This document shows positions 34,363-43,222 of a stretch of 64,000 nt of DNA, piece after piece. Positions within the stretch are counted from its first letter, which is position 1, and each line of letters begins with the position of its first letter. The stretch comes from Dyadobacter chenwenxiniae (GTDB lineage: Bacteria > Bacteroidota > Bacteroidia > Cytophagales > Spirosomataceae): positions 4,960,001-5,024,000 of the forward strand of contig NZ_CP094997.1 of the NCBI RefSeq assembly GCF_022869785.1. The letters are read 5' to 3'. A model generated the notes under the pieces. It was not told the DNA's origin and made no database searches. It was given only the letters and a program-made list of their open reading frames with translations. Position numbers and translations under genes: made by a program.

Positions 34363-36030
34363 ATGATTGATCATATACTGACATTACTTATTGCCATTCC
34401 CCTGCTGGGCGCGGCCGCTGTGGCTGTCTGGCCGGCACAAAAACCCGAAAATTTCCGGATTATAGCATTGGTCGCGCTGGCCTTGGAGGTGGTCATTTCG
34501 GCATTGCTCTATTTTTCTTTTGACAGCCAAAACCCAGGCCACCAGCTCAGCGAAGTCACCGACTGGATTACTTTGCCCATCGGCGCATTGGGTGTGGTTT
34601 CTATCGATTACGCACTTGCAGTGGACGGCATCAGCTTTCCGCTCGTGCTTTTGGCGGTGATCGTGCTTTTCGTTGGGGTGATCAGTTCCTGGAATGTGAT
34701 TCAAAAATCCCGCGCTTACTTTGCACTATATTTATTACTCACAGGCAGCGTAATCGGCTGTTTTCTTGCCCAGGACTTCTTTCTTTTTTACCTGTTTTTT
34801 GAATTCATGCTGCTGCCGATGTATTTCCTCATCGGCTTATGGGGCGGTCCGAGGCGGGAGTATGCTGCATTGAAGTTCTTTATTTACACTTTTTTCGGCT
34901 CGCTGCTCATTCTCATTGTGATGATCGCGCTGTATTTGTCTGTGATCGATCCGCTGGAAACGGCGAAAGTCGTAGGCATTTTAGGAATAGAAGACCCAAT
35001 CCATCCCGACCTCATTTCGCAAGTTCAGCAATGGCTTATTGACGGTAAAATTGCTCCGGAGCAGCTCGTTCACACATTCCGTTTCGCCTATCTGGCCGAT
35101 CCTAACAACTATATTCCCGGCTCGTTGCTAAGCACCGCTTCCGAATATCTGATTGGTAACATTCCATTGCGTTTGCTGGCATTCTGGTTCCTGTTCATCG
35201 GCTTTGCGGTTAAATTGCCTGTCGTTCCCGTGCATACATGGCTGCCCGATGCGCACGTAGAAGCGCCGACGCCTATTTCCGTTGTGCTGGCAGGGATTCT
35301 TTTGAAAATAGGAGGTTATGGTTTTATCCGGATCGTGGATGGTTTTTTTCCGTTCGAAGCGCAGTACAGCGCCATTCCGCTGGCCGTATTAGGCATGATT
35401 TCCATCATTTATGGTGGATTTAATGCATTGGGACAAAGCGATTTGAAGAAAATGATCGCCTACTCTTCTGTTTCACATATGGGATTTGTGTTACTTGGAA
35501 TTGCAGCATTCACCGCAGAAGGCATTAACGGGGCCATTTACCAAATGGTGAGCCACGGCGTACTTTCCGCTATGCTGTTTATCCTCACCGGCGTTGTTTA
35601 CGACCGCACGCACGACCGCCGCATCGACCATTATCGCGGGCTAATCGCCGTTATGCCCCAATACACCATTATTACCGGCATTGCATTTTTCGCATCATTA
35701 GGACTTCCTGGATTCTCAGGTTTCGTGGGAGAACTTTTCACATTAATGGGCGCATTTCAATCCGAAGCATTGCCTGTCTGGATTCCTGCATTATCCACGT
35801 TAGGCATCGTGCTAGCAGCCGCATATTTCCTCTGGACCTACCAGCGTATGTTCTTCGGCGCATTCTGGTACAAAAACGGAAGCTCCCACGTCCTCTCCGA
35901 CCTAACACCAAGGGAAACAGCCATGCTGCTCCCCTTGGTGGTGTTGACTATTTTATTGGGTTTGCTTCCAGGAATTTTATTTGATATAACTGGGCCGACG
36001 GTTGAGGCTTGGTTGGATGGGTTGCGGTAG
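34363..36030 (+). CDS. nuoM: NADH-quinone oxidoreductase subunit M
   Basis: 555 residues, the antiporter-like NuoM: FLFYLFFEFMLLPMYFLIGLWGG with the conserved Glu, VHTWLPDAHVEAPTPISVVLAGILLKIGGYGFIR, and KKMIAYSSVSHMGFVLLG. Forty-one base pairs after nuoL, same direction, so one transcript. It ends 5 bp before the stop of the convergent DUF4143 ATPase. Confidence 0.95.
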   Translation: MIDHILTLLIAIPLLGAAAVAVWPAQKPENFRIIALVALALEVVISALLYFSFDSQNPGHQLSEVTDWITLPIGALGVVSIDYALAVDGISFPLVLLAVIVLFVGVISSWNVIQKSRAYFALYLLLTGSVIGCFLAQDFFLFYLFFEFMLLPMYFLIGLWGGPRREYAALKFFIYTFFGSLLILIVMIALYLSVIDPLETAKVVGILGIEDPIHPDLISQVQQWLIDGKIAPEQLVHTFRFAYLADPNNYIPGSLLSTASEYLIGNIPLRLLAFWFLFIGFAVKLPVVPVHTWLPDAHVEAPTPISVVLAGILLKIGGYGFIRIVDGFFPFEAQYSAIPLAVLGMISIIYGGFNALGQSDLKKMIAYSSVSHMGFVLLGIAAFTAEGINGAIYQMVSHGVLSAMLFILTGVVYDRTHDRRIDHYRGLIAVMPQYTIITGIAFFASLGLPGFSGFVGELFTLMGAFQSEALPVWIPALSTLGIVLAAAYFLWTYQRMFFGAFWYKNGSSHVLSDLTPRETAMLLPLVVLTILLGLLPGILFDITGPTVEAWLDGLR

Positions 36031-36035
36031 GCTTA

Positions 36036-37163
36036 TTATTTTCTTAAAAAATCGTCCCGGTTTTCCGGCGTCACAATCTCTGTGGTTGCCTGAGGATAAG
36101 TCGTTAGAAATGTCGATGGGAAGCGTTGGCTTGCCTTAGCATTCCATTTGAATTCAACTGCGCGTAAACCTGTTCCAGTCTGCTCTATATAGTCGACTTC
36201 CTGCTGTTGAGTGGTTCTCCAAAAATAGATTTTAGCATCGATCCCATTTTCATTTAAGAATTTAACACGTTCGCTTATAATGTAATTTCCCCACAAGGCA
36301 CCTGTGTCGCTTCTATTCTTTAATAGATTAAAGTTATTGGTGACTGCGTTAATGATGCCATTATCATAGAAATATAGCTTCTTCCCTTTCTTGATCTCGT
36401 TGCGCAAGTTCCCTGAAAATGCAGGCACAGAAAACAGAACAAAGGCCTTTTCCAGTAAGTTGATATATTTTTCAACCGTTTTGTTATCGGCCTGGACGAG
36501 GCGGCCAATCTCAGTGACATTCACCTCGCTACCCACCTGCAATGCAATTGCTTTAACTATCTTTTCCAATAACGCAGGTTTTTTAATTTGTTCCAGCATT
36601 AAAAGATCTTTATATAAATAGCTGTTAGCGATCAGTTTAAGATGCTTTTCTGCATTGTTCGGGTCGACAACAATTTCAGGGTAAGATCCGTAAATCAAAC
36701 GTTGCTCCAAAAGCCGTTGCTCATTTAGAAAGTCAGTGTATTTGAGCAGCTCATTATAAGACAATGGCAGAAGTTGCATTTCGTAGCGCCTGCCAGTAAG
36801 TGGCTCGTTGATGCTTCCTGCCAGTTCAAACGACGAGGAGCCTGTGGCAATGACCTGGACTTCTTTAAATTTGTCCACAATAATTTTAATGACAAGCCCT
36901 ATTTCAGGAATCCGTTGCGCCTCGTCAATAAACACGATTTCATTATCACCAATTAGTCTTTCTAAAAATGCTGAATTCGGACGGACAAATAACTCACGGA
37001 TGTCGGCTTCGTCCCCGTTTAAGCGTAATGTCTTTTTTGAAACCGAGGTTAACAATTGCTCTGAAAAAGTAGTCTTTCCAGCCTGTCTTGGGCCATATAT
37101 TATAAATGCTTTTCCTTTGAATAAATGGCTAAGCGCGTAATCAAGTTGGTTTCTGTCTATCAT
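36036..37163 (-). CDS. AAA ATPase with DUF4143 (PD-(D/E)XK-like) domain
   Basis: Residues 1-170 hold a P-loop ATPase: Walker A GPRQAGKTTFSEQL at 25-38, Walker B EIVFIDEAQRIPEIG, and sensor region VIATGSSSFEL. The C-terminal DUF4143 part contains the nuclease-like motif FWRTTQQQEVDYIEQ followed by RAVEFKWNAK (E/D, ExK), suggesting a restriction-endonuclease fold. A winged-helix-like segment with ALQVGSEVNVTEIGRLVQAD sits between. This family is abundant in Bacteroidota and suspected to be a selfish or regulatory toxin-like ATPase; no function is proven. Upstream palindromes at 37222-37291 probably regulate it. Confidence 0.85.
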   Translation of the reverse strand: MIDRNQLDYALSHLFKGKAFIIYGPRQAGKTTFSEQLLTSVSKKTLRLNGDEADIRELFVRPNSAFLERLIGDNEIVFIDEAQRIPEIGLVIKIIVDKFKEVQVIATGSSSFELAGSINEPLTGRRYEMQLLPLSYNELLKYTDFLNEQRLLEQRLIYGSYPEIVVDPNNAEKHLKLIANSYLYKDLLMLEQIKKPALLEKIVKAIALQVGSEVNVTEIGRLVQADNKTVEKYINLLEKAFVLFSVPAFSGNLRNEIKKGKKLYFYDNGIINAVTNNFNLLKNRSDTGALWGNYIISERVKFLNENGIDAKIYFWRTTQQQEVDYIEQTGTGLRAVEFKWNAKASQRFPSTFLTTYPQATTEIVTPENRDDFLRK

Positions 37164-37221
37164 GGCTTACTGGATTTACCACAAATGTAGAAACAACCAA
37201 ATTCAAATTCATAATATTTTG

Positions 37222-37291
37222 GGATTTGAATCCTAAAAAACCATAATATTAAAGGATTCAAATCCATAAAAACCATAATAATTATGGATTT
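37222..37291. repeat. Nested inverted repeats upstream of DUF4143 ATPase
   Basis: Two long arms, GGATTTGAATCCT (37222-37234) and AGGATTCAAATCC (37253-37265), are perfect reverse complements. A second pair AAATCCATAA (37260-37269) and TTATGGATTT (37282-37291) surrounds the perfect palindrome CCATAATAATTATGG (37273-37287). The first repeat lies 60-100 bp before the ATPase start, so it may be an operator; the last pair, just after the lipoprotein stop at 37297, may also act as its terminator. Confidence 0.75.
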
Positions 37292-37296
37292 GGATG

Positions 37297-37707
37297 TTAC
37301 TTCCCAAAAATCTGATCCAGGCTGAACCTTCCCTTCTTAGCCAATGCTCGTAATGTTTCTTGCTGCTCCGGCGTCAAAACTTCTATAATTTCTTGTCTTT
37401 TTTCTTCGGCTAGTCTTTTGTGATCGCGGCGTTTGGCTTCGTCATTTCTTGACAGCTTTCTATCCATGCGCGCATATCTGCGGTCGATTTTCTTTAACTG
37501 TTTTTGCTGACGTTTGCTGAGGTTGAGCTCTTCTGCGAAGCGGTCGAGGTTTTTTTCGAGGCGGCGATTGTTGAGCTTGCTGTTGGTAACAGGCTCTTCG
37601 CTGCGGTAAGCCTCGTCGTTATCTGCCGTGTTTCCGGTATTGGAAGTGGCACAGCCGGTGAAAAACAAGGTCGCGGCCATTAGGCCCAGCATCAATAATT
37701 TTTTCAT
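37297..37707 (-). CDS. Small charged lipoprotein
   Basis: Lipoprotein signal with FFTGC, then a very charged helical part: EKNLDRFAEELNLSKRQQKQ, RRYARMDRKLSRNDEAKRRD, EKRQEIIEVLTPEQQETLRA. The pattern LSxxQxxxLKxI ... L(T)PEQ is that of Spy/CpxP-like periplasmic chaperone relatives in Bacteroidota (DUF4890-like). Monocistronic as far as can be seen. Confidence 0.72.
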   Translation of the reverse strand: MKKLLMLGLMAATLFFTGCATSNTGNTADNDEAYRSEEPVTNSKLNNRRLEKNLDRFAEELNLSKRQQKQLKKIDRRYARMDRKLSRNDEAKRRDHKRLAEEKRQEIIEVLTPEQQETLRALAKKGRFSLDQIFGK

Positions 37708-37925
37708 GGGGTGAATTAATGGGTTAAAATATGGATGCTATAACGCAACGCCGGGGCATTGATATATAATCGTCGGCAACACTTATATGTATTTTCAAAT
37801 AAATGTAGTTTTGACGGAAAGTATAAATAGTATTTTTTGCAATATTTACAGTAAACACAAACAGCTTTTATTTCAAACTATGTCCTTTTTACCAAATTTT
37901 ATTTCTCTTTACCCTACTTTATCAA

Positions 37926-39041
37926 ATGAAAGATAGTCCTGCGCCGCAGAGGTTGTTATCGCTGGATACATTGCGTGGTTTTGACATGTTTTGGATTTCA
38001 GGAGGCGAAGAAATTTTCGCAGTGCTCGCAAAAGTTACCGGCTGGTCCTGGGCTATTTTTATGGCGCACCAGTTTACCCACCCCGATTGGAACGGTTTCC
38101 GGGCCTACGACCTGATTTTCCCCACATTTCTATTTATGGCTGGCGTTTCCGCACCATTTTCGTTGGGCAGCCGATTAGAAAAAGGCATTCCGCCTTCCGA
38201 ACTGATCAGAAAAGTGGTTCAGCGTGGGTTAACCCTGGTTTTGCTGGGCGTCATTTATAACAATGGTTTATTCCAAACGGAATGGGAAAACATGCGTTAC
38301 CCGAGTGTTTTGGCCCGAATCGGGTTAGCCGGAATGTTTGCGCAAATCATTTATTTATACACAGAAAAAAGAACCCGCTGGATCTGGTTCGCCGCCATTT
38401 TGATCGGTTACTATCTGTTTATGAAATTTTATCCGGTCCCAGGCTGCGGCGCTGGCTTACTGACCATTGATTGCAACCCGGCCAGTTACATCGATAAAAT
38501 GATCATTCCCGGAAGGCTGCATTTGAAAATCCATGATCCGGAAGGCCTGGTTTCCACCATTCCAGCCATTGCGACGGGGTTAATGGGCATTTTTGCAGGT
38601 GAACTTTTGCGGACAAGTGAAGAAGTTATTTCAAAAAACACCAAAGTCGTTTACCTCGTTTTCGCGGGCATTATCAGCCTGCTCGTATGCGTCGTTTGGG
38701 ATTACTTTTTCCCGATCAACAAGAATCTGTGGACAAGTTCGTTCGTGCTTTGTGCCGGCGGGTTCAGTACCTTATTGCTGGCGCTGTTCTACTGGATCGT
38801 GGACGTGCTGAATTACCGTAAATGGACATTGTTTTTCGTCGTAATCGGGATGAATTCCATCGTAATTTATATGGTAGGAAGCTTTATCAACTTCAATTAC
38901 ACGGCCCATGCCCTTTTCGGCGGCATACTAAGTTACTTCCCCCACACCATCGAAGCGGTAGGAGAAGTAATCGCCTACATCATGGTCCAATGGGCATTTA
39001 TGTATCTGTTGTTTAGAAATAAGCTATTTTTGAAAGTCTAG
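37926..39041 (+). CDS. DUF5009/HGSNAT-like membrane acyltransferase
   Basis: 371 residues with about ten helices. The start QRLLSLDTLRGFDMFWISGGE and PDWNGFRAYDLIFPTFLFMAGVSAPFS are family hallmarks of DUF5009 proteins related to heparan-alpha-glucosaminide acetyltransferase. It may acetylate a sugar or polysaccharide at the membrane. Distinct from the DUF1624 protein at 18.7 kb but of the same superfamily. Confidence 0.88.
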   Translation: MKDSPAPQRLLSLDTLRGFDMFWISGGEEIFAVLAKVTGWSWAIFMAHQFTHPDWNGFRAYDLIFPTFLFMAGVSAPFSLGSRLEKGIPPSELIRKVVQRGLTLVLLGVIYNNGLFQTEWENMRYPSVLARIGLAGMFAQIIYLYTEKRTRWIWFAAILIGYYLFMKFYPVPGCGAGLLTIDCNPASYIDKMIIPGRLHLKIHDPEGLVSTIPAIATGLMGIFAGELLRTSEEVISKNTKVVYLVFAGIISLLVCVVWDYFFPINKNLWTSSFVLCAGGFSTLLLALFYWIVDVLNYRKWTLFFVVIGMNSIVIYMVGSFINFNYTAHALFGGILSYFPHTIEAVGEVIAYIMVQWAFMYLLFRNKLFLKV

Positions 39042-39079
39042 AGAGAGTTTAAAGTTGATGAGTTTAGAAGTTAAGTTCA

Positions 39080-39187
39080 AACATTAAACATTAAACTCTA
39101 AACTCTAAACCCTAAAACTCATTCAGCGCAATGGCGCCCGCTCATTCAATCATTCAAAATTCAATCATTCACTCATTCACTCATTAA
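39080..39187. repeat. Short direct-repeat tracts between genes
   Basis: Two low-complexity tracts: TAAACATTAAACTCTAAACTC-type units (39080-39118), then ATTCAATCATTCAAAATTC and CATTCACTCATTCACTCATT (39143-39187) just before the GldA-like start. Such tracts are common slippage products in this clade; no function is evident. Confidence 0.6.
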
Positions 39188-39190
39188 AAA

Positions 39191-39898
39191 ATGTCCATAA
39201 CCGTCACAAACCTCACCAAACTCTACGGAACGCAGCGTGCGATTGATGGCATTTCTTTTAGTTTGAAAAAAGGAGAAATCGTTGGGTTCCTGGGGCCGAA
39301 CGGAGCTGGGAAATCGACGACGATGAAGATACTCACGGGCTATCTCAAAGCCTCGGAAGGATCGGCGAAAGTGTCTGATTATGACGTTGCTGAGGAGCCG
39401 ATGCCGGCGCGCAGGACAATAGGATATTTGCCAGAGCACAACCCGCTTTACCTGGATATGTACGTGAGCGAATTTCTCCTCTTTTCGGGAAAATTGTATG
39501 GCATGAAGTCGGCCGAGCTGCGCACGCGGGTGGACGAGGTCATTGCATTGTGCGGTCTCGAAGCGGAGAAACGCAAGAAGATCGGCCAGCTTTCGAAAGG
39601 TTACCGGCAGCGCGTGGGACTTGCGCAGTCATTTTTGCATAATCCTTCTGTGCTGATCCTGGATGAGCCCACTACGGGTCTGGATCCCAATCAGATACAG
39701 GAAATCAGGGACGTGATCCGCAATGCAGGGAAAGATAAAACAGTGCTTTTTTCAACGCACATTATGCAGGAAGTGGAAGCATTATGCGATCGGGTGATCA
39801 TTATTAACAAGGGAAAAGTGGTGAGCGACAGCTCATTAGACGAGCTTCGAAAAACCGGAGATTCCCTCGAAGAAATTTTCAGGAGCCTTACCAAATAG
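39191..39898 (+). CDS. gldA: ABC transporter ATP-binding protein, GldA-like
   Basis: A full ABC ATPase: Walker A GPNGAGKST, Q-loop GYLPEHNPLYLDMYVSEFL, signature LSKGYRQRVGLAQS, Walker B VLILDEPTTGLDPNQ, H-loop STHIMQEVEALCDRVIIINKG. The sequence GYLPEHNPLYLDMYV and the LSKGYRQR signature are those of GldA, which with GldF and GldG supports gliding and type IX secretion in Bacteroidota. It is only 235 residues: the roughly 60-residue C-terminal part of standard GldA before the end LEEIFRSLTK is missing. GldF/GldG are not in the window, so the name is probable, not certain. Confidence 0.72.
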   Translation: MSITVTNLTKLYGTQRAIDGISFSLKKGEIVGFLGPNGAGKSTTMKILTGYLKASEGSAKVSDYDVAEEPMPARRTIGYLPEHNPLYLDMYVSEFLLFSGKLYGMKSAELRTRVDEVIALCGLEAEKRKKIGQLSKGYRQRVGLAQSFLHNPSVLILDEPTTGLDPNQIQEIRDVIRNAGKDKTVLFSTHIMQEVEALCDRVIIINKGKVVSDSSLDELRKTGDSLEEIFRSLTK

Positions 39899-40086
39899 TT
39901 CTTAGTTTAAAGTTTATTTGAGATTAAAGTTCAGAAGGATCAAATATTAGAATTGCATTAAAACAACTTTTTTTCGGATTTATTCCGACCGTAATTTGTT
40001 ATTATTGTAACCTTTGATAAATTCAATCGAGCAGTGCAAAAGTCAGATAACCTAACATTCCCTCGTTAAAATCAGTAGTTCAGAAT

Positions 40087-43000
40087 ATGAAAAATTGGTT
40101 GTTAAGCCGGTTTCGTTTAGTTGTAAGTGTAGTCGTTCTGGTGATTTTAACCTCAATGGTTTCCGTTGCCTGGAAGCGCATACGGGTTTTTGAAGAACCT
40201 GTTACCACATTGCCGGAAACCGTAAAGCAACCCGCTAAAAAAGCAAAGAAAAGATTGGACCCGGTGCTTGTGTTGCCTGAAAACGAGTGGGTTGACAGCA
40301 CATTAAAGTCTTTGACCATTGAACAAAAAATCGGCCAGCTTTTTATGGTGGCCACATTCTCCAATCGCGACGAGTCTCATTATAAATACATTGACCGCCT
40401 GATCAGCGATTTCCATATCGGTGGCCTGATATTCTTTCAGGGCGGCCCGGTAGGACAAGCGCAGCTAACCAACCGCTATCAATCACATTCCAACATTCCT
40501 TTATTTATAGGCATTGACGGTGAATGGGGCCTCGGCATGCGCCTCGACAGCACCATATCTTTCCCTAAACAAATGGTGCTGGGTTCCATCCAGGACGACG
40601 CGCTCGTTTACAAAATGGGGAGCGACATTGCCAGACAATGCAGCCGTCTTGGCATACAAATTAATTTTGCGCCTGTTTCCGACATCAACAGCAACCCCGG
40701 CAACCCGGTAATTGGTATACGTTCTTTCGGTGAAGACCGCGACAACGTGACCCGCAAAGCGATTGCCTACATGAAGGGTTTGCAGCATAACAAGATCATC
40801 GCAACGGCAAAGCATTTCCCAGGCCACGGCGATACGGATGCTGATTCGCATTTTACATTGCCCGTTCTCACGCATTCCGTTGACCAGCTGACAGAAACGG
40901 ATCTTTACCCCTATCGCGCGATGATCGCGGACAGCCTGATGGGCGTTTTGAATGGTCATTTATACATTCCGGCACTGGATAGCACGCCAAATCTGGCCAG
41001 TTCCCTTTCTGAAAAAGTCGTTACCGGCCTTTTACGCAAAGATCTTGGATTTCGTGGGTTGGTGTTTACGGACGCCATGAACATGCGCGGTGTTTTGAAA
41101 ACCGGAAAAGCCGCAGACGTCAACCTGAAAGCATTAATCGCCGGGAATGACATTCTCCTTTATCCTGAAAGCATTGCCGAAACAGTTGCCAGGATCAAGG
41201 ATGCGATCGATTCGAAAAGAATTAGTGAAAAAATCATTGATGATAAAGTAAAACGCATTCTGCAAGCCAAATACTGGTCGGGATTAAGCCAGTATAAACC
41301 GATTGACACCAACAATCTTTACGCAGACCTGAACACCGAAAAGAGCAAAGAGCTTTATCGTGAATTGTGTGAAGCTTCGGTTACGGTGGTCAAAAACAAC
41401 AATGATTTGCTGCCAATCGGGTCGGTTTTAGATGACAAAATGGCTTCTGTGAGCATTGGGGAAGGAAGCAGCGTTGCATTCCAGAAAATGCTTTCGACTT
41501 ACAAGCCGATGCGCTCTTATACATTCTACGAAGGGCCTTCGTCGCAAGCGCAGATTACTGAAATGATTGGTTACCTGGCTAATTACAACACCGTGATCGT
41601 GGATGTGCATGGCGTAACTTCCAATCCCAAAAGCAATTACGGGGTTACGACCGGCATGGTGGATTTTGTTAACCAATTGAAACAGCAGAACAAAAAAGTA
41701 ATCCTATGCTTGTTCGGGACACCATATAGCATTCAGTTTTTCCCGGAAACAGATGTTCTGATCTGCGCAAGCCAGGATGGAAAAGACCAGCAGGAAATTG
41801 TTCCGCAAATTATTTTTGGTGCATTAAAATCGCAGGGGCGCTTGCCGGTTTCGGTGCTTTCCTATAAAGCCGGAAGCGGCGTAACCACGACGACAATCAA
41901 CCGGATCGCATTTGGAACGCCGGAAAGCGTGGGCATGGACGGCAGTTCACTGAAAAGAATCGACGAGCTGGCCACGGCTGCGGTTAACGATCACGTTTTT
42001 CCGGGCTGCGAAGTTTTGGTGGCAAGAAAAGGAAAGATCATCTACGACAAACAGTTCGGCGGCCTCGATTACCGCACGCCGGACCGCGTGACTTCGGAAA
42101 CCATTTATGACCTGGCTTCCGTGACGAAAGTTTCGGCTACATTACAGGCCATCATGCTTTTGTACGATCGCAAGCAAATTGATTTAGACCAAAAAGCATC
42201 CACTTATTTACCCGAACTTGCCGGCACGAACAAGCAGAATTTCACGATAAGGGATTTGCTTTTGCACAGATCGGGCCTCGTTTCGTTTTATCCGCCGCTT
42301 TGGGATAGGACTAAAACCAGCGCTGGCGGTTTGCTTCCGGAATATTACAGTTCCAAAGCGGATACAGCTTATTATCTGCAAGTTGCACCGAAGCTTTTCG
42401 CCAAAGGTGCCATGCGCGATTCGGTTTGGAAATGGGTGGTCGAGTCGCCAATGAACAATCGCAGAGAAAGATCGGGAAGTTACGGTTATCTGTACAGCGA
42501 CCTTGGTTTTCTGACATTGCAAAAGATCGTTGAAAAAGTAACCGGTCAGCCGCTCGACATTTTTGTTTCGGCTAACATTTACGAACCATTGGGCCTCGCT
42601 TATCTGGGTTTCAATCCGCTGCGTCGTTTTTCTGAAAAACAAATAGCGCCCACCGAGCAGGATTACCGTTTCAGAAACCAGCTGCTTCAAGGGACTGTGC
42701 ATGATCAGATGTCGGCCATTGTAGGCGGCGTTGCCGGACATGCAGGGCTTTTCGGAACTGCGCGTGACCTTGCTGTTTTGTTCCAAATGAACCTTTGGAA
42801 AGGGAGCTACGCAGGCCGCAGATATTATGAAAACGCAACCGTTCCACTCTTTTCACGGGTTTATGACGAATCGCATCACCGCGGTTTAGGCTGGGACAAA
42901 GCGCCGGTCGATGGAAATAGTTCTTACGTATCGCCACAAGCGTCGGTGAATTCTTTCGGTCACACGGGCTTCACCGGAACCATGGTCTGGATTGACCCGG

Positions 43001-43143
43001 AAGAAGATCTGCTATTTATTTTCCTCTCAAACCGCGTCAATCCGGATGCCGAAAACACCGCAATTACCACGCAGCGCACACGTAGGAAAATCCAGGATGT
43101 AGTCTACAGTTCACTTATTGAAAGGAAAAGCGAGCTTCCTTAA
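40087..43143 (+). CDS. GH3 (NagZ-like) enzyme fused to serine hydrolase
   Basis: An N-terminal membrane helix (10-30) precedes a GH3 domain (about 65-580). Its NagZ-type catalytic stretch is KHFPGHGDTDADSHFTLPVL at about 241-260, with the Asp-His dyad of beta-N-acetylglucosaminidases, and VFTDAMNMRGVL as nucleophile region. The C-terminal part (about 620-1018) is a class C beta-lactamase fold with Ser-x-x-Lys in LASVTKVSATLQ (near 679), YSDLGF and HTGFTGT. The two halves could act together in peptidoglycan turnover: sugar cleavage and peptide cleavage of muropeptides. This fusion is, as far as I recall, known from Cytophagales and Flavobacteriia. Confidence 0.9.
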   Translation: MKNWLLSRFRLVVSVVVLVILTSMVSVAWKRIRVFEEPVTTLPETVKQPAKKAKKRLDPVLVLPENEWVDSTLKSLTIEQKIGQLFMVATFSNRDESHYKYIDRLISDFHIGGLIFFQGGPVGQAQLTNRYQSHSNIPLFIGIDGEWGLGMRLDSTISFPKQMVLGSIQDDALVYKMGSDIARQCSRLGIQINFAPVSDINSNPGNPVIGIRSFGEDRDNVTRKAIAYMKGLQHNKIIATAKHFPGHGDTDADSHFTLPVLTHSVDQLTETDLYPYRAMIADSLMGVLNGHLYIPALDSTPNLASSLSEKVVTGLLRKDLGFRGLVFTDAMNMRGVLKTGKAADVNLKALIAGNDILLYPESIAETVARIKDAIDSKRISEKIIDDKVKRILQAKYWSGLSQYKPIDTNNLYADLNTEKSKELYRELCEASVTVVKNNNDLLPIGSVLDDKMASVSIGEGSSVAFQKMLSTYKPMRSYTFYEGPSSQAQITEMIGYLANYNTVIVDVHGVTSNPKSNYGVTTGMVDFVNQLKQQNKKVILCLFGTPYSIQFFPETDVLICASQDGKDQQEIVPQIIFGALKSQGRLPVSVLSYKAGSGVTTTTINRIAFGTPESVGMDGSSLKRIDELATAAVNDHVFPGCEVLVARKGKIIYDKQFGGLDYRTPDRVTSETIYDLASVTKVSATLQAIMLLYDRKQIDLDQKASTYLPELAGTNKQNFTIRDLLLHRSGLVSFYPPLWDRTKTSAGGLLPEYYSSKADTAYYLQVAPKLFAKGAMRDSVWKWVVESPMNNRRERSGSYGYLYSDLGFLTLQKIVEKVTGQPLDIFVSANIYEPLGLAYLGFNPLRRFSEKQIAPTEQDYRFRNQLLQGTVHDQMSAIVGGVAGHAGLFGTARDLAVLFQMNLWKGSYAGRRYYENATVPLFSRVYDESHHRGLGWDKAPVDGNSSYVSPQASVNSFGHTGFTGTMVWIDPEEDLLFIFLSNRVNPDAENTAITTQRTRRKIQDVVYSSLIERKSELP

Positions 43144-43222
43144 TCGAGTCGAAAGTGTATTTGAAAAATATCTCTAACTTTACCAGACAAACAGGTTAGC
43201 GGAAAGATATTAAGACAGATAC

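Noticed and set aside
32363..36030. nuoL/nuoM as a DAB-type bicarbonate transporter
   Set aside because: Both proteins have true NuoL and NuoM signatures and no DabA (DUF2309) gene is adjacent.
39080..39120. Telomere-like CCCTAAA motifs
   Set aside because: Only a couple of loose units in a low-complexity intergenic tract; slippage is a sufficient explanation.
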